DNA from: Cytobacillus sp. NJ13
Lineage (GTDB): Bacteria > Bacillota > Bacilli > Bacillales > Cytobacillaceae
Length of the DNA stretch: 64,000 nucleotides
NCBI GenBank assembly: GCA_030348385.1
Contig: JAUCFP010000006.1
Location: forward strand, 620,001 to 684,000
Reading direction: 5' to 3'
This document shows positions 9,528 through 18,486 of the stretch, in pieces. The position numbers were made by a program, and so were the translations under genes. Below the pieces are notes generated by a model. It was not told where the DNA came from. It saw only the letters and a program-made list of their open reading frames with translations, and searched no databases. Every line of letters begins with the position of its first letter. The stretch's first letter is position 1.

Positions 9528-10412
9528 CTAAAAATTGATGCCAAAAAGATTCATAAACCAATCGTCGTCATGAACTCTTTTTTGGAAGTACTGTTCTCTC
9601 TGCACCATAACATCACTTTTCAATACTCTATCGATAATGAGATCTGGGTCAGTGTACTTAATTAATTTTTTACACTTTTCCACTCTTTTCTCATTAAAAT
9701 GGCTGTATGCCATACGCATCAGATTATAATTAATATCCTCCCAGGTTATAAGAAATGGAGGAACCCCCATACGAAAGACATGGAAAACAGTGCATTTTGG
9801 TTCTGCAAAGCATCTATATCCCATCAGCCATAATTTTAAGGAAATCTCTTCATCTTCTCTTCCCCAAACCTTAAATCCATTTTCAAATCCATTAATTTTT
9901 TGAAAAACCTCTTTAGAAATGGCGAGACATCCGCCAGCTAAAAGAGGAACTTTTGATAATTTCTTTATATCCGTTTTCCACTTAGGCTCCAACTGTTCAT
10001 TCCAGGTATACCCGTATCCTTTTTGGTCAGGGTTCATAAAATCCGCAATGCCGGGATTCACCGCATCTGCAATGCCATTTTCAATAGGAGCCACTAAGGA
10101 ATCTATAAAATAGTCTTTGAAAAACATATGCGCATCACAAAATATGAAGTATTTCCCCGAGGCATGCTCTGCTCCTATATTTCTAGCCTTAGCTGCACCT
10201 GCGTTATTCACTTTTATGAGTTTAACATTTTCATCATGACCCTCCTCTAAAAAAAAACAGCATTTATCCTCTGATCCGTCATCAACCACAATGATTTCAT
10301 AAGGATCATTCGTTTTGGATTTAAGTATGGAGAGAATGGTGTTTTTTATGTGTATTCCTTCATTTTTGACAGGCAGAATAAGAGACGTTTTTACTAATTT
10401 TTCAGGTCTCAT
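9528..10412 (-). CDS. Family 2 glycosyltransferase (GT-A fold)
   Basis: 294 residues. LILPVKNEG opens the fold; IIVVDDGSED binds the nucleotide; AKARNIGAEHASG and FIFCDAHM supply the acceptor/metal region (D-A-H in place of D-x-D, as in GalNAc-transferase-like GT2 members); GREDEEISLKLWLMG is the conserved ED motif. The C-terminal 60 residues are a helical extension. The ATG follows GGAGGGGG. It is first in a two-gene minus-strand operon, divergent from the Thr/Pro-linker protein. It probably adds one sugar to a protein or polysaccharide acceptor. Confidence 0.85.
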   Translation of the reverse strand: MRPEKLVKTSLILPVKNEGIHIKNTILSILKSKTNDPYEIIVVDDGSEDKCCFFLEEGHDENVKLIKVNNAGAAKARNIGAEHASGKYFIFCDAHMFFKDYFIDSLVAPIENGIADAVNPGIADFMNPDQKGYGYTWNEQLEPKWKTDIKKLSKVPLLAGGCLAISKEVFQKINGFENGFKVWGREDEEISLKLWLMGYRCFAEPKCTVFHVFRMGVPPFLITWEDINYNLMRMAYSHFNEKRVEKCKKLIKYTDPDLIIDRVLKSDVMVQREQYFQKRVHDDDWFMNLFGINF

Positions 10413-10540
10413 ATTTCCCCCTCCATGATTAAAAAGTTGAAAAAGTCAAAAATTAATTCTTTCATCCAGCACACTCTTATAAGACAAGCATATTGTAGCA
10501 TTAGACTTGTATGTTTTTTAGTAATGAAAGGATGAAGAAA

Positions 10541-11476
10541 ATGGGCATTCAAACCCAGTTGTTAGGAATTGGCAAAAATGATGAAATCGTTACTGTGATT
10601 GGTCAAGTTGACATATCCGAAGACGGTAAAATGGCTCATCTCACTTTTGAAAATAAGAGCCCTTTACCTCATTCCGGGCCAGACCTAAAATTAGTTAGTT
10701 TAACATTGAATATTGGTTCATTAAAGGAAGCAGATGCAAGAATTCTCGATATAAAGCCTGCTTCCTGGAGATTATCTGTTTCTAAAGAAACGAAAGAAAG
10801 TAAACTTCAAATGACCCTTCAGCCTGAGCAGCCTGAATTAGGACTTGCCCAAAATGAAACACTGGGTATTACACTGCTGAATATGGAGAAGAATGGAAGA
10901 TTTAAAGAGGAAGACTTCATTGGAAATGGTTCAGATCAAAAGCTGCAGGTCATCGCTTTTTTTAACAGGAAGAATGCAGGTGAACCCATTTCAATTGAAG
11001 GGTATTTTTTCAAAGCCCCATATCTTAAACAGCAGCATGATGAAGCAAATTATCTTCAGCCAAGTGTAACGATAACATCACTTGCCCCTGATATGACAAC
11101 CACACCTGCACCAAATGTAACAACCACTTCTGCACCAAATGTAACAACCACACCTCTTCCAGGAGTGACGGCAGGATTGCGAGAAGCAAAATCCCTTCTG
11201 TATGCTTCTGATGCAGATACTATACCACCTTCAATTGAACCCGGCAAAAATAATCCAGCAAACGCTAATGGAGAGGCATTTTCAATCCTAAAGATGGCCT
11301 TTAAAGCAATGGAAAATTCGCTTCTTAAGCGTGATCCAAATGATCTAGGCTTCAATATCAAGCTTTGTATATTTGGGCTTGCCAATTTGGAAGTAAGAAG
11401 CAGCTTTTCGTTTCATCTCCCCATAATAAACAAGTTATGTGCTGAATTGATAAAAGGTGTCAGGGAGAAAGAATGA
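10541..11476 (+). CDS. Unknown protein with Thr/Pro repeat linker, possible glycosylation substrate
   Basis: ATG 10541 lies 9 nt after AAAGG; in-frame ATGs at 10511 and 10532 are less well placed. The protein has 311 residues and no signal peptide or membrane segment. Residues ~1-165 form a beta-rich domain. A linker of about 40 residues repeats (S/P)APNVTTT and contains several NVT triplets and Thr runs. The C-terminal ~100 residues are helical. I do not recognise the family. Glycosyltransferase genes lie on both sides, and Thr/Pro-rich repeats are common acceptors for O-glycans, so this may be the modified protein; that is inference. The next glycosyltransferase starts about 70 nt after its stop. 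Confidence 0.6.
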   Translation: MGIQTQLLGIGKNDEIVTVIGQVDISEDGKMAHLTFENKSPLPHSGPDLKLVSLTLNIGSLKEADARILDIKPASWRLSVSKETKESKLQMTLQPEQPELGLAQNETLGITLLNMEKNGRFKEEDFIGNGSDQKLQVIAFFNRKNAGEPISIEGYFFKAPYLKQQHDEANYLQPSVTITSLAPDMTTTPAPNVTTTSAPNVTTTPLPGVTAGLREAKSLLYASDADTIPPSIEPGKNNPANANGEAFSILKMAFKAMENSLLKRDPNDLGFNIKLCIFGLANLEVRSSFSFHLPIINKLCAELIKGVREKE

Positions 11477-11547
11477 CTGAAATTACTATTAAGTGAAAAT
11501 GGGGAAGAGGGCTTTCTTTTACCATACAGAGGAAGGTGGTGAGTATC

Positions 11548-13056
11548 ATGAGAAAGGTTTCTGTTGTGATTCCCATAATGAATGAAGAAGAAAAATTAGC
11601 CATGATTTTAAAAGAAGTCAAGAAGTTGAATCCTTTAGAAATCATTACGGTCATAAACGGATCGAGGGATAAATCAGAAGAAATTGCCCAAGCAATGGAA
11701 TGTAAGGTTATAACTTATGAAGAGCCTTTAGGACATGATGTGGGCAGGGCAATTGGCGCTTATTATGCGAAGGGGGACATTCTGCTGTTTCTAGATGGTG
11801 ATATTCTTATTCCCTATGAAGAACTTTATCCATTTATTGATGCAATTGAGCAAGGCCATGATATTGCCTTAAATAATCTGGAGTCAATTATGAATAACAA
11901 ACAGCGGCCACATTCTGTATCTGTTGTCAAAAAGGCACTTAACGAACTGTTTGGTTATCATGGGTTATCGATTAACTCCATGGTCGCTGTTCCGCATGCA
12001 ATCAGCCGGCTTGCATTGCAGGAAATTAACTGGCGCAGCCTGGCCAATCCGCCTTTAGCACAAGCAATAGCCATGAGAAAGCAAATGTCGATTGTTGCGC
12101 CTGGATATGTCGATGTTGTAAGCAAAAATAAAATCAGGCCGGACATTCATATTGAAAAATGCAGTGATTCACCCTATAACCGGATCGAGGATGTGATTTT
12201 TGGGGATCATTTATCTGCTGTGCATTATCTTATTAGGGAAAAAGGAAAAAGAGGAGGACGTCCCGATAAGAAACATGGAACAATGCTTGAGAATGTAAAA
12301 CGGTCAAAAGCGGCGAAAACAGTGATGCGAAGTGCGGTCATCTGTGATGTAGAAAATCTGGACATTGACCTAGTGTCTGATGTCATTAAGACATTAAATG
12401 AAACGAATATAGAGGAAGTCCTGGTTGTATTAAGCAGTCAGGACCAGACAAAAATAGATAGATTACGTGATTTAGAGGTAACTTTAATTCCCTGGTTTAT
12501 TAATGACGATATTTTTTTAAAAAGAGCTATAGGAGCAATCCTTGCATCTGGGGAAAGCATCCTTTTTCTCGAAGATAGGAGAACTCTGCCTGCAGAAGAA
12601 TTGGAAAGACTGTTTAAAGAAGCGGAAAATGGGGCGGATCTGGTTCTTTTAGATGAAGTTCATAATTTAGATGAAATCCATCCAATTGATCAGATTAATA
12701 GCATAAAATATTTTTTGAATATAGCAGTTAAGAGACCTGAACTCCTGAATAATGGCTTGGCTGAACAGCCTCATATCATCAGCAGGAAAGCACTTCAAAA
12801 AATAGGTTATTCTTCTATTTTGATCCCTCCATTGGCCTATCTCAAAATATTGGAACTCAACCTGCCAGTTTCAATTGTCCAGGTAAGCACTAAACTCATT
12901 TATTTGAATGACGCTGCAAAGAACGAGAACCTTGTTGGAGATTATATTGAAGGGCTATCCTATCTTTTTTCGGCAACAAATGAAAGAGGCAGTTTTTCTG
13001 ATGGGAACAGAAAGAGGAAATTCCTTGATGAATTAGAGGTAAATAAAAAATTATAA
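11548..13056 (+). CDS. Two-domain family 2 glycosyltransferase
   Basis: 502 residues from ATG 11548, behind AGGTGGTGAG (a GTG at 11536 overlaps that site). The first domain is a standard GT2: VSVVIPIMNEEEK, ITVINGSRD, PLGHDVGRAIGA, and LLFLDGDILI with the D-x-D. The second half (from about 275) repeats a GT-A-like pattern (AVICDVENLD, EVLVVLSSQD, ILFLEDRRTL) but lacks a clear D-x-D, so it may be a degenerate or regulatory copy. It sits between the Thr/Pro-linker protein and a GT-D gene, all co-directional. Confidence 0.75.
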   Translation: MRKVSVVIPIMNEEEKLAMILKEVKKLNPLEIITVINGSRDKSEEIAQAMECKVITYEEPLGHDVGRAIGAYYAKGDILLFLDGDILIPYEELYPFIDAIEQGHDIALNNLESIMNNKQRPHSVSVVKKALNELFGYHGLSINSMVAVPHAISRLALQEINWRSLANPPLAQAIAMRKQMSIVAPGYVDVVSKNKIRPDIHIEKCSDSPYNRIEDVIFGDHLSAVHYLIREKGKRGGRPDKKHGTMLENVKRSKAAKTVMRSAVICDVENLDIDLVSDVIKTLNETNIEEVLVVLSSQDQTKIDRLRDLEVTLIPWFINDDIFLKRAIGAILASGESILFLEDRRTLPAEELERLFKEAENGADLVLLDEVHNLDEIHPIDQINSIKYFLNIAVKRPELLNNGLAEQPHIISRKALQKIGYSSILIPPLAYLKILELNLPVSIVQVSTKLIYLNDAAKNENLVGDYIEGLSYLFSATNERGSFSDGNRKRKFLDELEVNKKL

Positions 13057-13076
13057 GAGTTTCATTTTTTATATGA

Positions 13077-13964
13077 ATGGAGGACAAAATGATGTCTATG
13101 TATTCAGAGAAGGATTGGGAAAAATTAAAAAACTTCGGATACTTAGAAGATCTCACTTATGAAGCATATTTCAGCGGCGGAGAGAAGCATGTGGAGGAGC
13201 TGGTTGGCGCTGATTATGTTCTTCCATTTTCTGTGGAAGAAATATTGGAAGCGGGGGTCTCCAGCTTATCAAAAAAGTTCATTAAGCTTAAGACACCCAA
13301 GGAGGTTCAAGAGGAAATAAAGCAGGCGATGAATAAAAATAAAGGATACTCACTGATTAGGGTTGGGGATGGGGAGTTATTGACTCTTGCTCACGACCTG
13401 CTTGTTTCAACAGAAGATATAAAAAGCATTCCTAGACTTAATTTCTTATCATATGCCGGTGTGAATTTGCCCGATCACAGCATCAGGGACTTATTAGCAA
13501 ATAATTTGCTGGAAGCCGATATGGTGGGCATTCCGTTTCTTAGAAGACCGACATTCCAGCAGCTGTTTAACAAGCTGGCAAAGCACCACAATTGGCCGCT
13601 GGATCACATGAACCTAACCAGGTCAGTAATCAATTATGAACTCCATCTGGAGACAACGCTTTTTCAGGACCTGCTGAGCAATCAGAGAATATTGCTGATA
13701 GGAAATCGGATGATGGAGGGAGAAACCGTTCTCCGCAATGCCGGGTTTAATAATATTGCAGGTTCAATTCCAGTTGAGAATATTTATTCTGTTCCCCAGG
13801 TACTTTCCGAGGCACAAAAATATGATTTCGATGTGGCCCTCGTGTCTGCGGGAATACCAGCCAATTTAATTTGTGTAGAATTGGCCAAATGCAATAAAAT
13901 TGCCATTGATTTCGGGCACTTAATTGATGAACTGATTAATAACACAAAGCAAATTGCAAAATAA
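13077..13964 (+). CDS. GT-D fold glycosyltransferase (DUF1792-like)
   Basis: 295 residues; ATG 13077 may be replaced by ATG 13089 or 13092, which lie just behind ATGGAGGAC. The segment SLIRVGDGELLTL carries the D-G-E (D-x-E) signature of the GT-D superfamily, first described in DGT1, which adds glucose to the serine-rich adhesin glycan in streptococci. FLSYAGVNLPDH, ILLIGNRMMEGE and DVALVSAGIPANLICVEL match the Rossmann-like remainder. It is the last gene of the glycosyltransferase block and ends at a strong terminator. Finding a GT-D enzyme beside a Thr-rich linker protein fits protein O-glycosylation. Confidence 0.75.
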   Translation: MEDKMMSMYSEKDWEKLKNFGYLEDLTYEAYFSGGEKHVEELVGADYVLPFSVEEILEAGVSSLSKKFIKLKTPKEVQEEIKQAMNKNKGYSLIRVGDGELLTLAHDLLVSTEDIKSIPRLNFLSYAGVNLPDHSIRDLLANNLLEADMVGIPFLRRPTFQQLFNKLAKHHNWPLDHMNLTRSVINYELHLETTLFQDLLSNQRILLIGNRMMEGETVLRNAGFNNIAGSIPVENIYSVPQVLSEAQKYDFDVALVSAGIPANLICVELAKCNKIAIDFGHLIDELINNTKQIAK

Positions 13965-14023
13965 GTCATTGGTAATGCACTGCTATCAACTGCAACTAAT
14001 CAATTTTATATCGATAGGTGTTA

Positions 14024-14060
14024 AAGAGCATTTCTTTGCAATAAGAAATGCTCTTTTTTA
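14024..14060 (+). terminator. Intrinsic terminator after the glycosyltransferase block
   Basis: AAAGAGCATTTCTT and AAGAAATGCTCTTT form a perfect 14-bp stem with a 6-nt loop, running into TTTTTT. Confidence 0.93.
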
Positions 14061-14118
14061 TCTTGTCTGATTCAATAAGCAGGTTCTATTTTCAATAAAA
14101 ATATAATAAAAATCATTA

Positions 14119-14145
14119 ATTATTTATTGAAAAACGATAAATAAT
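14119..14145. promoter_or_regulatory. Inverted repeat upstream of yoaS-yozG, candidate operator
   Basis: ATTATTTAT and ATAAATAAT are perfect 9-bp arms separated by TGAAAAACG, about 40 bp before the yoaS start. Since the operon encodes its own small helix-turn-helix protein, autoregulation here is plausible. Sequence position is the only evidence. Confidence 0.4.
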
Positions 14146-14186
14146 AGATTAAAATCAAATTGAAAATAAGAAATGAGGTGCCTGCT

Positions 14187-14669
14187 ATGGAAAAAGTAAC
14201 AACATTGTTTTTAAAGATAGCCGTAATTCTGTTAGGAGTCCCAATTCTGATTTTGTGCATTTTTTTGGTTCCTGAGCTGGGAAAAGTCGCAGGTGAATTG
14301 CTGCCGAAGTTTTCTTTCATTAAATATCTGGTTTACATTGTTTTTTATGCTTCGACGGTCCCTTTTTACTTTGCGCTATACCAGGCTTTCAAACTTTTGC
14401 GCTATATTGACAAAAATAAAGCTTTCTCTGATTTATCTGTTATAGCTTTAAAGAAAATAAAATATTGCGCCATCACCATCGCCTGTTTGCATGTGCTGGT
14501 ACTGCCTGTCTTCTATCTCTTTGCAGAATTTGACGATGCCCCGGGTGTTATCTTCGTTGGCTTGCTGGTTCCTTTTGCTTCGATGGTTATCGCGGTATTT
14601 GCGGCTGTACTCCAAAAGCTTTTGCAAGAGGCAATCGATATAAAATCAGAAAACGATTTAACGGTCTGA
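14187..14669 (+). CDS. yoaS: DUF2975 membrane protein, YoaS-like
   Basis: 160 residues with four membrane helices (near 10-35, 48-72, 92-115 and 122-145). ATG 14187 follows GAGGTG with 9 nt spacing; an in-frame TTG at 14160 has none. The DUF2975 pattern ILCIFLVPELG ... DKNKAFSDLSVIALKKIKYCA is clear. In B. subtilis yoaS is followed by yozG and yoaT, the same order as here. DUF2975 proteins are usually paired with a small Xre-type regulator; their function is not established. Probably cotranscribed with yozG, 9 nt downstream. Confidence 0.85.
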   Translation: MEKVTTLFLKIAVILLGVPILILCIFLVPELGKVAGELLPKFSFIKYLVYIVFYASTVPFYFALYQAFKLLRYIDKNKAFSDLSVIALKKIKYCAITIACLHVLVLPVFYLFAEFDDAPGVIFVGLLVPFASMVIAVFAAVLQKLLQEAIDIKSENDLTV

Positions 14670-14678
14670 GGTGAGAAC

Positions 14679-14888
14679 ATGGCTATTATTATAAATGTTG
14701 ATGTGATGCTGGCGAAAAGGAAAATGAGTGTAACTGAACTCTCAGAGAGGGTAGGAATCACAATGGCCAATCTCTCTATATTAAAAAATGGAAAAGCAAA
14801 AGCGATCCGGTTTTCAACTTTGGAGGCGATTTGCAAGGCATTGGACTGCCAGCCTGGAGATATCCTGGAATACCGCAGTGATGAATGA
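14679..14888 (+). CDS. yozG: Small Xre-family helix-turn-helix regulator, YozG-like
   Basis: 69 residues, essentially only the DNA-binding domain. MAIIINVDVMLAKRKM at the start and KNGKAKAIRFSTLEAIC at the recognition helix are very close to B. subtilis YozG as I remember it. The ATG follows GAGGTGAGAAC. It is coupled to the DUF2975 gene and probably represses its own operon. The stop codon lies 2 nt before a REP-like inverted repeat that separates it from yoaT. Confidence 0.88.
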   Translation: MAIIINVDVMLAKRKMSVTELSERVGITMANLSILKNGKAKAIRFSTLEAICKALDCQPGDILEYRSDE

Positions 14889-14890
14889 GT

Positions 14891-14940
14891 GGGACAAAGG
14901 GACAGGTTCCATGTCCCAAATGGACTAAGAACCTGTCCCA
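14891..14940. repeat. REP-like inverted repeat between yozG and yoaT
   Basis: GGGACAGGTTC at 14899 and GAACCTGTCCC ending 14939 are perfect 11-bp arms with a 19-nt spacer. A nested GGGACA/TGTCCC pair (14891, 14912) lies around them. From general knowledge, GGGACAGG-type palindromes are scattered through many Bacillaceae genomes, often with REP-associated tyrosine transposases. It directly follows the yozG stop and precedes the GGAGGG site of yoaT, so it looks like an insertion into the operon. Confidence 0.7.
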
Positions 14941-14958
14941 AAAATGGAGGGATAACAT

Positions 14959-15765
14959 ATGCATTTGCCTATTCGCAAATTGGAAGCTCAGCCGATGAGA
15001 TCCCTAAAGCAGCTCTTTCGTTTTGGCTGGGAGCAGGCTTTGTCCTGTTTGTTTCCCGTTGTCATTTTTGCTTCTTTAGCTTTCACCAAATTCCTGCCGC
15101 TGCCCATTCTGCCGCGGTATGACTGGCTGCTGATCATCTGTCTTCTGATGCAGTGGGCGATGGTGAGATCGGGGCTTGAAACGAAGGATGAACTGAAGGT
15201 TATCACTTTGTTCCATATTATTGGCCTTGCACTAGAACTATTTAAGGTACATATGGGCTCATGGGCTTATCCGGAGGAGGGTTATTCCAAAGTTTTTGGA
15301 GTTCCTTTGTACAGCGGTTTCATGTACGCCAGTGTAGCAAGTTATCTGTGCCAGGCGTGGCGGAGGCTGAAGGTTGATCTGGTCAAGTGGCCGCCATTCC
15401 TGGCAGTAGTGCCTCTTGCCGCTGCGATTTATTTGAATTTTTTCACCCACCATTATTGGATTGATATCCGCTGGTGGCTGTCCGGAATGGTTCTGATCGT
15501 TTTTTGGAGATCCTGGGTCAGTTACGAGGTAGGCGGAATCCGGTACCGTATGCCGCTTGCACTTTCTTTTGTGCTAATTGGATTCTTCATATGGATAGCG
15601 GAAAATATCGCAACATTCTTTGGGGCATGGGAATACCCCAATCAGGCCGATGCATGGAGTCTCGTTCATCTGGGGAAGGTGAGTTCATGGCTCTTGCTGG
15701 TGATTGTCAGCTTCCTTATAGTGGCTACGCTAAAGCAGGTTAAGGGGAAGTCTTCCGGTCACTAA
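14959..15765 (+). CDS. yoaT: DUF817 integral membrane protein, YoaT-like
   Basis: 268 residues with about eight membrane helices. Conserved DUF817 features include LELFKVHMGSWAYPEEG, FMYASVASYLCQAWR, a His-rich THHYWIDIRWWL segment and WIAENIATFFGAW; the His and aromatic residues within membrane segments look functional. ATG 14959 follows TGGAGGGATAAC. Gene order with yoaS and yozG matches B. subtilis. No established function. Confidence 0.85.
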   Translation: MHLPIRKLEAQPMRSLKQLFRFGWEQALSCLFPVVIFASLAFTKFLPLPILPRYDWLLIICLLMQWAMVRSGLETKDELKVITLFHIIGLALELFKVHMGSWAYPEEGYSKVFGVPLYSGFMYASVASYLCQAWRRLKVDLVKWPPFLAVVPLAAAIYLNFFTHHYWIDIRWWLSGMVLIVFWRSWVSYEVGGIRYRMPLALSFVLIGFFIWIAENIATFFGAWEYPNQADAWSLVHLGKVSSWLLLVIVSFLIVATLKQVKGKSSGH

Positions 15766-15804
15766 CAATCGAGTTTATTTGGCTGGCATCAATCCGCACG
15801 TTCA

Positions 15805-16296
15805 CTATAGATAATCAAACAAGAACAAATAAAGGGCAGCTATCAGTGCCGAAAGAGTTAATGCCCGCAGTTTATGGGTGTAATGTAAACGGATCATAGG
15901 AAACATAATGGCCACAAATAGAAAAGACCACCAGATATTCCATCCATTATGGTAGGTTATGAAACTAAAGCGGGATGCCAGCCATTCGGCCGCCCAAAAC
16001 AATACCATCCATTTTGCATAATAAAAAATTGTATCTTTTAGATTGCTGGGATAATTAGATAAAAACATAAAGCCAATCAAAGGATTAATAACGATGTTAT
16101 GCACTAGATGGACGCCCATCAGATTTAATAGGCCCTTTTCAAGTTCCCATAAGTGAAAATGGCTGTGTGAAATAAATTCATAAATGAAAGACGCCACAGA
16201 TATATAAAGCATGGTAGGATAATATATTTCCCAATTTTTCCAGTCTCCTTTTATATAAGAAAGGAAGATAACCAATATTACAAGGATGCAATGCAT
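15805..16296 (-). CDS. CBO0543-family membrane protein
   Basis: 163 residues with about five membrane helices. The pattern YPTMLYISVASFIYEFI, GLLNLMGVHLVHNIVINP and an aromatic/His-rich AAEWLASRFSFITYHNGWN matches the conserved CBO0543 family found in Firmicutes. The ATG follows AGGTGAAC on the minus strand. It stands alone, convergent with yoaT. Function unknown. Confidence 0.7.
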   Translation of the reverse strand: MHCILVILVIFLSYIKGDWKNWEIYYPTMLYISVASFIYEFISHSHFHLWELEKGLLNLMGVHLVHNIVINPLIGFMFLSNYPSNLKDTIFYYAKWMVLFWAAEWLASRFSFITYHNGWNIWWSFLFVAIMFPMIRLHYTHKLRALTLSALIAALYLFLFDYL

Positions 16297-16439
16297 AGGT
16301 TCACCTCATTTTACTGTTAATTAGTATGGACGTTAATTGTTATTAAATACCATTAACTGTAAAAAAATGGGTAATTCATCCTTGTGGTGGTTTTGTGGGA
16401 AACAAGATTACTGTTGAAGCCTCTCTTACCTCGGGATAG

Positions 16440-17216
16440 CTATTCGGCGGAATCAGCAGTATTTCCTCTTTTCACTAAGTACAGTGCGGTAATCCAAGAA
16501 GTGACGGGAATTACCATTGTTACCCCAATTCCTGCACAGAAGATCGTAATCATCTCGCCGCTGAAAATCTTAGAATTGATAATTTCACCTGGTGAATAAG
16601 ATAGGTCTTTAAACCATATAAGCAGTGCTAAATATCCGCCAAAGAAGGCGAAAAATAATGTGTTGGTGCTTGTTCCGAGAATATCCTTTCCAATGCTGAT
16701 GCCAGCTTGGAACAAGTCTTTTCTGCTGATGTCCGGGTGATGATAATGGATTTCCCGCATTGGGGAAGAGATTGCCATGGCAGCATCTGTTATGGCGCCG
16801 ATAGTACTCATGATGATGACAGACGCAGCCACTTTAACATAATCAACACCAATATAAAGCGAAAATATGCTCAACTCTTCTATTTCCTCTTCACCAAACC
16901 CCTGGATCATTGCCTTTTCTGCAATGATGACAATGAACACAATAAGAACGACCGTGGTAATGATCGAAGCAAGAAATGCGGTTATCGTCTTAATGTTCAC
17001 TTCATTTATAAAGAAAAGATTAATACAGCCGATGAAGGCACAGGCGAATAATGTAACGATAATCGGATTGATGTTTGGATCGTTCATAAAGAAAAGGACG
17101 AAAATAATCACTCCGAAGTTGAGGAAGATCGCAAAAAATGATCTGGCTCCTTTTTTTCCGCCAATAAGGATCATCAGAATAAATAATATGGCTGCCAGCA
17201 ATAGTATTGCATTCAT
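16440..17216 (-). CDS. YibE/F family membrane protein, second of the pair
   Basis: 258 residues with seven predicted membrane helices. The YibE/F hallmarks are visible: a Gly/Asp-rich loop TIGAITDAAMAISS, HPDISRKDLFQAGISIGKDILGTSTNTLFFAF and a C-terminal helix. Its start overlaps the stop of the longer YibE/F gene by 4 bp, so translation is coupled. The two probably form a heteromeric membrane complex. No substrate is established for the family; transport is a guess. Confidence 0.85.
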   Translation of the reverse strand: MNAILLLAAILFILMILIGGKKGARSFFAIFLNFGVIIFVLFFMNDPNINPIIVTLFACAFIGCINLFFINEVNIKTITAFLASIITTVVLIVFIVIIAEKAMIQGFGEEEIEELSIFSLYIGVDYVKVAASVIIMSTIGAITDAAMAISSPMREIHYHHPDISRKDLFQAGISIGKDILGTSTNTLFFAFFGGYLALLIWFKDLSYSPGEIINSKIFSGEMITIFCAGIGVTMVIPVTSWITALYLVKRGNTADSAE

Positions 17217-18331
17217 TTTCGTGCCCTCTTTCTATTAATGAAGTATATGGCAGTATATAAGCCAATCGGAATGGTGATCACGATTCCGATTCCTCCGGCA
17301 AGTGCCCGGGCTAATTCCAGTGAAAGGTTCATGGATAGGCTGAATCCGAGCGGAGAGTCATTTTTAATATACAAAATAAGCATCGGAATGGAACCGCTGA
17401 TATAGGCGAAAAACAAGATATTCGTCATGGTGCCCATAATGTCTTTGCCCACTTCCATTCCAGAGCGTTTAAGCGCCTGCACCGGAATGCTGTTGTTTTT
17501 TTCATATAAGCTAAACAGTGAAGATGACATGGTAATGGCGACATCCATAACCGCTCCTAATGAGCCGATAAATAAACCGGCTAAGAATACCATCTGATAG
17601 GGTCTGGTTATAAACTGGAGTTCTTCGAATCTTAGCCCCTTCCCGCCAGTTAACCATATGACAAGGCAGGTGACCAATAATGACAAGAATGTTGCTGCAA
17701 GCGTTGCGATAATGGCAGCATATGTTTTTTCGTTAAAGCCGTTGACGAGCAGAAGGGAGGTAACGGTAAATAAGATGACTGCCGCACTGCATATCAGCAG
17801 CAGGCTTATTTCCGGATTCTTCAGATATACATCCAATGCATAGGAAAGCAGCACGGCATTGAGTGCCAGGCTGATGATGGAAAAGAGACCTTGCTTTTTA
17901 CCGACAAAGAGGAGTATCAGGATAAAGATCCATCCTGCCAATAATATGTAATGATCGCGCTTCAGATCAAGGATATCTCCGCTTAATTCTGCAGTACCTT
18001 CTTTTTTCTCCTTTATGGACACAAATAATTTTTGGCCGCTTTGAATTTCATAGTCATAAGCTTTGGATTTAGAATACTGATTTGTTAAGAGAATCTGCTG
18101 TCCTTTTGCTTTTCCATTCGAAATTTCAGCTATAATATGCTGTTCATATACGCGGTCTTCATTATCATAAATATCCGTTACATCTTCAGAGTGAACAAGT
18201 TGAACTTCCTTTACTTCAGCTATTGTGCGTTCATAGAAAGAATCATTGTTCTGGACAAACAGTATGGAGGCCGCTATACATATTGCCAATATGATATAAA
18301 AATATAACTTGTTAATAGGGATGTTTTTCAA
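17213..18331 (-). CDS. YibE/F family membrane protein, first of the pair
   Basis: I set the start at TTG 18331, which lies behind CTGGAGG with 7 nt spacing; the frame continues open to 18457 but that N-terminus has no binding site. The 372-residue protein has an N-terminal membrane anchor, an extracytoplasmic beta-rich domain (about 30-130) and a seven-helix YibE/F region with GSLGAVMDVAITMSSS and GKDIMGTMTNILFFAYISG. The domain layout suits a receptor or channel with an external sensing part. It heads a two-gene operon. Confidence 0.85.
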   Translation of the reverse strand: MKNIPINKLYFYIILAICIAASILFVQNNDSFYERTIAEVKEVQLVHSEDVTDIYDNEDRVYEQHIIAEISNGKAKGQQILLTNQYSKSKAYDYEIQSGQKLFVSIKEKKEGTAELSGDILDLKRDHYILLAGWIFILILLFVGKKQGLFSIISLALNAVLLSYALDVYLKNPEISLLLICSAAVILFTVTSLLLVNGFNEKTYAAIIATLAATFLSLLVTCLVIWLTGGKGLRFEELQFITRPYQMVFLAGLFIGSLGAVMDVAITMSSSLFSLYEKNNSIPVQALKRSGMEVGKDIMGTMTNILFFAYISGSIPMLILYIKNDSPLGFSLSMNLSLELARALAGGIGIVITIPIGLYTAIYFINRKRARK

Positions 18332-18440
18332 AATAAACCTCCAGGAGTATAAAAATACAAGATCTTTGCAACGGACTAAGGATATCAGTAACTTTTTCGG
18401 ATAGTCAAGTTTATACCAGTCTGGAAGAGACTTATCACTC

Positions 18441-18465
18441 AAAAAAAAATCATCCAAAAGGATGA
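18441..18465 (-). terminator. Intrinsic terminator of the 34-codon gene
   Basis: On the minus strand TCATCC-TTTT-GGATGA is followed by nine T residues. It separates the small gene from the YibE/F operon downstream. Confidence 0.8.
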
Positions 18466-18486
18466 AAGAGCAGCTGATTCATATAA

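Noticed and set aside
14889..15122. 77-residue frame starting inside the REP-like repeat
   Set aside because: It overlaps yoaT in another frame and starts within the palindrome without a binding site.
18332..18457. 42-residue N-terminal extension of the first YibE/F protein
   Set aside because: It overlaps the terminator of the small gene at 18441-18465; TTG 18331 has a GGAGG site.
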